Assembly (NCBI GenBank): GCA_963830385.1 | Contig: CAWHMD010000011.1 | Location: forward strand, 1 to 64,000 | From: Bog-532 sp963830385 | GTDB lineage: Bacteria; Actinomycetota; Actinomycetes; Streptosporangiales; Streptosporangiaceae | Length of the DNA stretch: 64,000 bases | Direction of reading: 5' to 3' | Shown: positions 42,446 to 49,128 of the stretch, piece after piece | Layout of the letters: every line of letters starts with the position of its first letter | Numbering within the stretch: position 1 is the first letter of the stretch | The notes under the pieces: model-generated | The model's database searches: none | What the model saw: the letters and a program-made list of their open reading frames with translations, nothing else | Told to the model about the DNA's origin: nothing | Made by a program: the position numbers and the translations under genes

Positions 42446-44472
42446 GCGTTCCACTCCTTGGCCACCATCGTCAGGACATCGTAGGTCGCGACCACCGTGC
42501 CGTCCTGGTTGGTCACTTCCGCGTCCCAGCGGACCTCGCCGTACTCACCGGCCCGGGGGCTGATCTGCTTGCAGGTCAGCGTCACGGTCATCGCGTCGCC
42601 GGGCTTCAGCGGGGTCAGGAACCGCAGGTTGTCGATCCCGTAGTTGGCCAGCACCGGCCCGAAGTCCGGCTGCACGAAAAGGCCGGCCGCGAACGAGACG
42701 ATCAGGTAGCCGTGGGCCACCCGGCCGCCGAAGAAGGGGTTCCGGGCCGCCGCTTCCTCGTCGGTGTGGGCGTAGAACGTGTCGCCGGTGAACTCGGCGA
42801 AGTGCGCGATGTCCTCCAGCGTGACCGTGCGCGGGCCGCCGGTGATGGCGTCACCGATCCGCAGCTCGGCCAGCGACTTGGTGAACGGGTGGGCGCCGTC
42901 GTCCCGGCGCGGCGCCCCCTTGACCCAGCGGCCGGTGATCGCGCCGAGCATCCGGGGGCTGGCCTGGATCGCGGTCCGCTCCAGGTGGTGAAACACCGCG
43001 CGCATCCCGCCCAGCTCCTCGCCGCCACCCGCGCGCCCGGGCCCGCCGTGCACCAGCATCGGCAGCGGCGACCCGTGGCCGGTCGACTCGGGGGCCGCGT
43101 CGGCGTCTACCACCAGCAGCCGCCCGTGCCACGGGGCGACGCCCAGGACCACTTCCCGGGCGAAGTCCTCGTCGTCGGTGACCACCGAGCCGGCCAGGCT
43201 GCCCTTGCCCAGCGCCGCCAGCTCGATGACGTCGGCCGTCCCGCTGTACCCGATCAGGGTGCTGACCGGCCCGAACGCCTCGACCTCGTGCACCTCGGCC
43301 CGCCGGGGGTCACCGGCCCGGATGAGCACCGGGGACAAGAACGCGCCGCGGGTGGCGTCGGCCCCGGTCACCTCGACGTGCTCGGGGTCGCCGAACACGA
43401 TGGTGCCCGCGTCTTCCAGGGCCTTCAGCGAGCGGCGGACCTCCTCCCGCTGCTCCAGGCTGGCCAGCGCGCCCATCCGCACCGATTCGTCGCGCGGGTT
43501 GCCGACCTTGACCCTGGCCAGCCGCTCCCGCACCGCCTCGGTGACCGCGTCCAGCTGCCCGGCGGGCACGAACGCGCGCCGGATGGCCGTGCACTTCTGC
43601 CCGGCCTTGACCGTCATCTCGGTGACCAGCTGCTTGACGTAGCGGTCGAAGGCGGCGGTGCCGGGGGTCGCGTCCGGGCCGAGGACCGACATGTTCAGCG
43701 AATCGGCCTCGGCGTTGAACCGCACCGACCGGGCCACCACGTTCGGGTGCGACCGCAGCCGGTGGGCGGTGCTGGCCGAGCCGGTGAAGCTCAGCAGGTC
43801 CTGCTCGGCCAGGTGGTCGAGCAGGTCGCCGGCGCTGCCGCTGACCAGCTGGAGCGCCCCGTCCGGGAGCAGCCCGGCCTCGATGATCAGCTCCACCACC
43901 CGGGCGGTCAGGTAGCCGGTCTGCGAGGCCGGCTTGATCAGCGACGGGACGCCTGCGATCAGGGCCGGCGCCAGCTTCTCCAGCGGCCCCCAGACCGGGA
44001 AGTTGAATGCGTTGATCTGGACGGCCACGCCCCGCCGGGGGGTGAGCAGGTGCTGGCCCAGGAACTGCCCGGCCTTGCCCAGCTGCTCGGGTGGCCCCTC
44101 GACGTACCCCCGCTCGTTCGGCAGCTCGCGCCGGGCCTTGCTGGCGTAGCTGAGTAGCACGCCGATGCCGCCGTCGACGTCGAACTTGGCGTCGTAGAGC
44201 GTCGCCCCGGTCCGGTAGGACAGCTCGTACAGCTCGTCCCGGTGCTCCCGCAGCAGCTGGCCGGCCGCCTTGGCCAGCCCGGCCCGGTCGTGGAAGGTCA
44301 GCTCGCGCAGGCCCGGCCCGCCGGCCGACCGGCCGTAGGCCAGCGCCGCCCCGAAGTCGACCCCGGCCGAGGAGACCTCGGCGACCGTCTCCCCGCTGAC
44401 GGCGTCGTAGACCGGGGTGCCGTTGCCGGGCGCGTACCAGCGGCCCTCGACGTAGCTGCGCACAACCGTCAC
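42442..44472 (-). CDS. paaZ: PaaZ, bifunctional oxepin-CoA hydrolase/semialdehyde dehydrogenase
   Basis: 676 residues from GTG 44472, GGAG 8 nt upstream. The N-terminal ALDH domain has Glu255 (FNAEADSLN) and Cys294 (KAGQKCTAIRR), the catalytic pair, matching E. coli PaaZ spacing. The C-terminal MaoC-like hydratase (about residues 545-676) has Asp564 and His569 in FTGDTFYAHTDEEA. It opens the oxepin ring and oxidises the resulting aldehyde. First gene of the operon; PaaR-type operator lies 126 bp upstream. Confidence 0.95.
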   Translation of the reverse strand: MTVVRSYVEGRWYAPGNGTPVYDAVSGETVAEVSSAGVDFGAALAYGRSAGGPGLRELTFHDRAGLAKAAGQLLREHRDELYELSYRTGATLYDAKFDVDGGIGVLLSYASKARRELPNERGYVEGPPEQLGKAGQFLGQHLLTPRRGVAVQINAFNFPVWGPLEKLAPALIAGVPSLIKPASQTGYLTARVVELIIEAGLLPDGALQLVSGSAGDLLDHLAEQDLLSFTGSASTAHRLRSHPNVVARSVRFNAEADSLNMSVLGPDATPGTAAFDRYVKQLVTEMTVKAGQKCTAIRRAFVPAGQLDAVTEAVRERLARVKVGNPRDESVRMGALASLEQREEVRRSLKALEDAGTIVFGDPEHVEVTGADATRGAFLSPVLIRAGDPRRAEVHEVEAFGPVSTLIGYSGTADVIELAALGKGSLAGSVVTDDEDFAREVVLGVAPWHGRLLVVDADAAPESTGHGSPLPMLVHGGPGRAGGGEELGGMRAVFHHLERTAIQASPRMLGAITGRWVKGAPRRDDGAHPFTKSLAELRIGDAITGGPRTVTLEDIAHFAEFTGDTFYAHTDEEAAARNPFFGGRVAHGYLIVSFAAGLFVQPDFGPVLANYGIDNLRFLTPLKPGDAMTVTLTCKQISPRAGEYGEVRWDAEVTNQDGTVVATYDVLTMVAKEWNA

Positions 44473-44597
44473 GACATCTTCTCCATTTCCTCGCCGATCC
44501 TCACACCTCACGAGCCCGCCAGGCCTCTCATGCCTCTCGGCCCTCACGCCTCTCGGTCCCGTCCTCGCCGGACTCGGGCCACTCTCAGCTATTTACA

Positions 44598-44613
44598 TAC
44601 CGACCATTCGGTA
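44598..44613. promoter_or_regulatory. PaaR-type operator, copy 2
   Basis: TACCGA-CCAT-TCGGTA, a perfect 6-4-6 inverted repeat in the divergent promoter between paaZ and the TetR regulator. It lies 14 bp upstream of the regulator GTG and matches known PaaR operators of the ACCGxxC..TCGGT type. Confidence 0.85.
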
Positions 44614-44627
44614 ATTTACTATGCAGG

Positions 44628-45275
44628 GTGACAGTTGAAAAGGCGTCAGCGGCAGAAATCGGCCCGATTCCGGCCGGGGCACCCCGCCGCCGCGGCCGCC
44701 CCGGCTACGACCTGGAGTCGCTGCTGACGGTCGCGGTCGAGGTGTTCAACGAGCGTGGCTACGACGGGGCCAGCATGGAGGACCTGTCCCGGCGCCTCGG
44801 CATCGCCAAGTCCGCGATCTACCATCACGTCTCCGGCAAGGAGGAACTGCTCCGGCTGGCCCTCGACCGGGCGCTGGATGGCTGGTCAGAGGCGGCCGAA
44901 CGGGCCCGGGCGCTCGACGCGCCGGCCGTCGTCCGGCTCGAGATGCTGGTCCGCGGCACGGTCGCGGTGCTGGAGTCGCGGCTGCCCTACGTCACCCTGC
45001 TGCTGCGGGTCCGCGGCAACACCAGCACCGAACGGGCCGCCCTCGACCGCCGCCGGTCATTCGACAGCCTGGTCGCCACCCTGGTCGAAGAAGCCGAGCG
45101 CGACGGCGACATCCGGGTCGACGTCAATCCCAAGATCACCGCCCGGCTCCTGTTCGGCATGGTCAACTCCCTGATCGAGTGGTACCGCCCAGCCGAAGAT
45201 CCCGACGGCGCCCCCTCGTCCCTGGCCGACTCGGTCTGCGCCATCGCCTTCAACGGCCTCCGCGTCCGCAAGTAG
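44628..45275 (+). CDS. PaaR-like TetR regulator of phenylacetate genes
   Basis: 215 residues from GTG 44628; TACTAT lies 6 nt upstream, so the mRNA may be leaderless. RRRGRPGYDLESLLTVAVEVFNERGYDGASMEDLSRRLGIAKSAIYHHVSGKEELL is the complete HTH. The rest is a helical ligand domain, closely similar to the disrupted paralogue at 37202. Divergent from paaZ with the operator between, so it should repress its own gene and the operon until phenylacetyl-CoA accumulates. Confidence 0.9.
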   Translation: MTVEKASAAEIGPIPAGAPRRRGRPGYDLESLLTVAVEVFNERGYDGASMEDLSRRLGIAKSAIYHHVSGKEELLRLALDRALDGWSEAAERARALDAPAVVRLEMLVRGTVAVLESRLPYVTLLLRVRGNTSTERAALDRRRSFDSLVATLVEEAERDGDIRVDVNPKITARLLFGMVNSLIEWYRPAEDPDGAPSSLADSVCAIAFNGLRVRK

Positions 45276-45309
45276 CCCCGCGGCCCAGCGCCTCTGCCAC
45301 CCTCGTGCG

Positions 45310-45425
45310 CCAGGTGCGTCCCAACCGACCCCGAGGTCACGCGCGCCCGGCGAGCCCCACCCCTCGGTATGGACTTCCGATGTGGGGTACGTTTTGCCGC
45401 AGATGGTGCGGGAAACCGTACCCAA
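45310..45425 (+). repeat. Dispersed hairpin repeat, copy 2
   Basis: Left arm GGGTACGTTTTGCCGCA at 45385-45401 and right arm TGCGGGAAACCGTACCC at 45407-45423 (two mismatches), preceded by GGACTTCCGATGTG and by the same upstream stretch as copy 1 (CAGGTGCGTCCC ... GGTCACGCGC). The 45276-45493 gap has no gene. It follows the end of the PaaR gene and precedes the end of the convergent MarR gene. Confidence 0.8.
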
Positions 45426-45493
45426 ATCGGCCGCTCGCCCCGCGCTCGGACCCCACACACCTCCCGCGCCCCGAGGGCACCAACTCAAGGCAG

Positions 45494-45991
45494 TCACTCC
45501 TGCCCTCGGTGCTCCCAGGCACCGCCCGCCAGCTGAGTCCCGCTCGGCCCGGCCTGGCTGCGGGCCGTGATCCGGTTGAGCAGGCCTTCCAGCACGTCCA
45601 GCTCCTCCGGGCTGAGGTCGGCGAAGCCGGGCGGCGGCTCGTGCAGGATGCGCAGCAGGCCCTCCGTGGCCTCCTGGCCCGCGGGGGTCAGCTCGACCAG
45701 CTTGCGGCGGCGGTCGGCCGGGTCCGGGTGCCGGCCAGCCAGGCCGCGCTCTTCGAGGGTGTCGACGATCAGGGTGGCGTAGGGGGCGTCCACCCCCAGC
45801 GCCTCGGCCAGCCCGGTCAGCGACAGCGGCCCGTTGGTCAGCTGGATCAGTGCCCGGACCCGGCCGCTGCCGCGGCCCAGGTTGAGGGCGTCGCGCAGCC
45901 GCTGCGGGGGCGGATAGTGCGACGCGAGGTCACGCATGGCCGTCCAGACCCGGGCGGCCTGGTCGTCACCCGCCTTCGACGGCCGTGCCAT
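45494..45991 (-). CDS. MarR family transcriptional regulator
   Basis: 165 residues from ATG 45991 (AAGGAG 6 nt upstream). The winged helix is RVRALIQLTNGPLSLTGLAEALGVDAPYATLIVDTLEERGLAGRHPDPADRRRKLVELTPAG, with the DxRxKxV wing. The start overlaps the end of the upstream MFS gene by 26 bp, so exporter and regulator are one transcript. It likely autoregulates through the AT-rich palindrome in front of the MFS gene. Confidence 0.92.
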   Translation of the reverse strand: MARPSKAGDDQAARVWTAMRDLASHYPPPQRLRDALNLGRGSGRVRALIQLTNGPLSLTGLAEALGVDAPYATLIVDTLEERGLAGRHPDPADRRRKLVELTPAGQEATEGLLRILHEPPPGFADLSPEELDVLEGLLNRITARSQAGPSGTQLAGGAWEHRGQE

Positions 45992-47459
45992 GCGGTTCTC
46001 CTTCCCGGTCCGGGCCCGCCGGGGCCGCCGGCCCCACTGGGCCCGCCCGGCCCGGAGCTTCGCGGTCCAGCATGTCACGCACCCGCTGGGCGCTGGCCTG
46101 GGCGCGCGGTGAGGTGGAGGCCCAGCCGAGGATCACGATGGCCAGCCCGCAGGCGGCCAGCAGGGCCCAGGCGGCGTGGCTGGCCGTGGCCAGGCTCGCG
46201 TTGGACGACCCCGCGACCAGCGAACCGGTGATGGCGACCCCGAGCGATGACCCGGCCTGCCGGCTGGCCGAGGCCACCGACGCGGCCACCCCGGCCTGGC
46301 TGTTGGGCATGCCCGATACGGCCGCGTTCGAGATCGGAGCGTTGACCAGCCCGAACCCGAGGCCGAAGACCACGTAGGCCAGCAGAAGCCAGCCCACCGA
46401 GGTGCCGTCGCTGAGCCGGAGCAGCATCAGCGCGGCCGCCATGATGGCCAGCCCCGCCAGCACCAGCGGCAGCCGTGGCCCGCGGCTGCCGACCAGCCGC
46501 CCCGAGACCGGGGCGAACAGGACGATCAGCACGGCCATCGGCAGCGTCAGCAGGCCCGCGTGCAGCGCGCTGTAGCCCCGGGTGTCCTGCAGGTAGAGCG
46601 TGTTGAGGAACAGGAAGCCGCCGAGCACCCCGAACGCCAGCACCGCGATCATGCTGGCCCCGCTGAACGGGAAGCTGCGGAAGAACCGCACCTCCAGCAG
46701 CGGCTGGAAGCGGCGCGACTCGACCCGTACCAGCGTGACCGCGCTGAGCGCCGCGACCGCGAACGTGGCCACGATCAGCGGCGACCCCCAGCCCGCGGAC
46801 GGGCCCTCGATGACGCCGTACGTCAGCGTGGCCAGGAACGCGATGACCAGCAGCTGGCCCCACGGGTCGAACCGCCGGGCGACCCCGGCCCGGGATTCGG
46901 GCACGAACAGCCGAGTCAGCACGATCGCGGCCGCCCCGATCGGGATGTTGACCCAGAAGATCGCCCGCCAGCTGACGTCGGTGACCAGCAGGCCGCCGAG
47001 CACCGGCCCGAGGGCCAGGCTGATGCCGAACACCGCGCCCCAGATGCCCAGCGCCCGGGCCCGCGCCCGCCGCTCGGTGAACGTGTTGCTGACGATCGAC
47101 AGCGCGACCGGGTTGAGCATCGAGCCGCCCAGCGCCTGCACACAGCGGAACACCACCAGCAGGCCGATGCTGGGGGCCAGGCTGCACAGCAGCGACCCCA
47201 GCGTGAACAGGGTCAGCCCGATCTGGAACACCCGACGCCGCCCGAACCGGTCGGCCATCGAGCCGGACGCCATCAGCAGGCTGCCGATCACCAGCGTGTA
47301 GGCGTCGACCGACCACTGCAGGCCGCTCAGCGAGGCGTGCAGGTCGTGCCGGATCGCCGGCAGCGCCACGTTGACGATGGTCGAGTCGGTGCCCACGATC
47401 AGCAGGCTCATGCAGCAGATGGCCAGGATCAGCCACGGCCGCCGCGCACTCACGTTCAT
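45966..47459 (-). CDS. DHA2-type 14-TM MFS drug exporter
   Basis: 497 residues, ATG with AGGGAG 4 nt upstream. TM1 motif D1 (TDSTIVNVALPAI), motif A GSMADRFGRRRV, and motif C GAVFGISLALGPVLGGLL are all present, and the length fits 14 TM segments. It probably exports hydrophobic drugs by proton antiport. The co-transcribed MarR regulator follows. In contrast to the exporter at 12393, motif A and TM2-3 are intact. Confidence 0.92.
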   Translation of the reverse strand: MNVSARRPWLILAICCMSLLIVGTDSTIVNVALPAIRHDLHASLSGLQWSVDAYTLVIGSLLMASGSMADRFGRRRVFQIGLTLFTLGSLLCSLAPSIGLLVVFRCVQALGGSMLNPVALSIVSNTFTERRARARALGIWGAVFGISLALGPVLGGLLVTDVSWRAIFWVNIPIGAAAIVLTRLFVPESRAGVARRFDPWGQLLVIAFLATLTYGVIEGPSAGWGSPLIVATFAVAALSAVTLVRVESRRFQPLLEVRFFRSFPFSGASMIAVLAFGVLGGFLFLNTLYLQDTRGYSALHAGLLTLPMAVLIVLFAPVSGRLVGSRGPRLPLVLAGLAIMAAALMLLRLSDGTSVGWLLLAYVVFGLGFGLVNAPISNAAVSGMPNSQAGVAASVASASRQAGSSLGVAITGSLVAGSSNASLATASHAAWALLAACGLAIVILGWASTSPRAQASAQRVRDMLDREAPGRAGPVGPAAPAGPDREGEPHGTAVEGG

Positions 47460-47470
47460 CTGGCTCCCTA

Positions 47471-47500
47471 AACACTTACATTTATATATCTATAATAATA
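47471..47500. promoter_or_regulatory. AT-rich promoter/operator of the MFS-MarR operon
   Basis: An island of AT (ACTTACATTTATATATCTATAATAATACG) in GC-rich DNA, with the imperfect palindrome TTATATAT-C-TATAATAA and TATTAT/TATAGAT as -10 candidates toward the MFS gene. MarR proteins bind such A/T palindromes. It also precedes the divergent hydrolase gene at 47542. Confidence 0.55.
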
Positions 47501-47541
47501 CGCCGGCACCGCCAGATGTTCCCGGGCGTATCGTGGTTTCC

Positions 47542-48417
47542 ATGACCGCGCGCCGAGGGGGCGCCTTACTGCTGGTCGCGGCCCTGCTGACCGCCGCGCT
47601 GGCCGCGTGCGGCTCCGCGCCCAGGGAAACCCCGGCCATCAAAGCGGTGGTGTCGGCGCCGGTGCGGGTCGCGCACACCAGCGACGGCGCGGTCGGGTAC
47701 CGGGCCGTCGGCAGCGGCCCGCCGCTGGTCCTGATCATGGGCTACGGCCTGACCATGCAGGCCTGGGACCCGCGGCTGGTGCACGCGCTGGCCGCCCGCC
47801 ACCGGGTGGTGATGTTCGACAACTCCGGCATCGGCCGCACCCGGCAGCTGCCGGTACCGGAGAGCATCAGCGCCATGGCCGACCAGACCAGCGCGCTGAT
47901 CACCTCCCTGCGCCTCGGCCGCCCGGACGTGCTCGGCTGGTCCGAGGGCGGCACCGTCGCCCAGGCCCTGGCCGTCCTGCACCCAGCCCAGGTGCGCCAT
48001 CTGGTGCTGTGCGCCACCTTTCCCGGCAACGGCGAGGACGACGCGCCCCAGACCACCGGCGGCCTGCGCCGTGATTTTCCCGCCAACCAGGGCGGCGCCT
48101 ACAGCGCCTACCAGGCCGCGGTCCGCTGGTACCCCGCCGTCCCGGCCGCCTCTGGCCTGGCCAAGGGGCAGGAGATCGACGCCCTGACCGACTGGTGGGT
48201 AGGCAACGACGCGGCCGGCCGCGACACCCCCCGGATCACCGCCCCGACGCTGGTCGCCGACGGCGCCGAGGACACGATCGACCCGCAGGCCAACGACCGC
48301 GTCCTGGCCAGCCTGATCTCCGGCGCCCAGCTGAAGTTCTACCCCGACGCCGGGCACGCCTTCCTGATGCAGGACTGGTCCAGCTTCGCGTCGGCCGTCA
48401 ATTCGTTCCTGGGCTAG
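47542..48417 (+). CDS. Alpha/beta hydrolase lipoprotein
   Basis: 291 residues from ATG 47542. A lipobox ends in LAAC (about residue 23), so the enzyme is anchored outside the membrane. Fold motifs: LVLIMGYGLTMQAWDPRLVHALAARHRVVMFDNSGIGRT (HG-equivalent and nucleophile-preceding strand), nucleophile elbow GWSEGG, acid in the DGAEDTI segment and catalytic His in DAGHAF. The substrate is unknown. It overlaps the convergent PadR gene by 4 bp. Confidence 0.9.
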   Translation: MTARRGGALLLVAALLTAALAACGSAPRETPAIKAVVSAPVRVAHTSDGAVGYRAVGSGPPLVLIMGYGLTMQAWDPRLVHALAARHRVVMFDNSGIGRTRQLPVPESISAMADQTSALITSLRLGRPDVLGWSEGGTVAQALAVLHPAQVRHLVLCATFPGNGEDDAPQTTGGLRRDFPANQGGAYSAYQAAVRWYPAVPAASGLAKGQEIDALTDWWVGNDAAGRDTPRITAPTLVADGAEDTIDPQANDRVLASLISGAQLKFYPDAGHAFLMQDWSSFASAVNSFLG

Positions 48418-48995
48418 CCCGCCGCGCTCCGCCCGGCCGCCGGGCCCGGTTCCGACTCCTGGCCGGCCGCGGCGGGCCGGTCCACGGTGAGCGTTTTCTC
48501 GGCCGCGTCGACGATGCCCAGGTCGGCCCGGATGTGCAGCTCGGCCGCGGTGATCAGCAGATCCTCGACCGAGGTGCTGGTGCTGCCGCGGGCGCCCGCC
48601 AGAGCGTGCAGTTGCCGCAGCAGGTGGGTGCGCTGGCGGCCGAGCACTGCGGTCAGGGTGGCGGCGTCGTTCGAGCGGACGGCCGCCATGACCTTGAGGA
48701 AGAAGTCGTCACGGTAGCCACGGGCGGGGATGGCCGGCTCACCAAGCCAGCGGTCGAGCTCGGCCCGGCCGGCCGGGGTGAGCCGGTGCACGACCCGGTC
48801 CGGCTTGACCTGCTGCGGCTGGCGCTGCGACTCGATTAGGCCGTCCCGGGCGAGCCGTTCGAGCACCTGGTACAGGTGGCCGATGTTCAGCCCGCCCCAC
48901 TGGTCGCCGACGGCTTCCTCGAAGCTGCTCTTGAGCTCGTAGCCGTGGGCGGGCTTGTTCGACAGCAGAGCCAGGACCGCGTGGTGCAAGGGCAT
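48414..48995 (-). CDS. PadR family transcriptional regulator
   Basis: 193 residues. HAVLALLSNKPAHGYELKSSFEEAVGDQWGGLNIGHLYQVLERLARDGLIES is the PadR winged helix; the C-terminal helix pair (FFLKVMAAVRSNDAATLTAVL) is the dimerisation region of the two-domain PadR type. It is divergent from the ABC exporter genes, with TTACCT/AGGTAA operator repeats between them, so it likely represses that exporter. The C-terminus is Gly/Ala/Pro-rich. Confidence 0.92.
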   Translation of the reverse strand: MPLHHAVLALLSNKPAHGYELKSSFEEAVGDQWGGLNIGHLYQVLERLARDGLIESQRQPQQVKPDRVVHRLTPAGRAELDRWLGEPAIPARGYRDDFFLKVMAAVRSNDAATLTAVLGRQRTHLLRQLHALAGARGSTSTSVEDLLITAAELHIRADLGIVDAAEKTLTVDRPAAAGQESEPGPAAGRSAAG

Positions 48996-49015
48996 GCGTC
49001 TACCTTGCCACTTGG

Positions 49016-49071
49016 GTTACCTTGTCGCTAGGTAACGATCTAGTGTCCGTCCTTGCATTGTCACTAGGTAA
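49016..49071. promoter_or_regulatory. PadR operator repeats
   Basis: GTTACCT-TGTCGCT-AGGTAAC is a perfect 7-7-7 inverted repeat at 49016-49036. The right half recurs as TTGTC(A)CTAGGTAA at 49058-49071 (first copy TTGTC(G)CTAGGTAA at 49022-49035), 36 bp apart. A further TACCTTG half-site lies at 49001-49007. They sit between the PadR start and the permease start. Confidence 0.75.
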
Positions 49072-49128
49072 GGCGTGAGCATTAGTCCAGTTCCTGGTCC
49101 GCGCCAGCCCCAAGCGAGGAGTGCGGTG

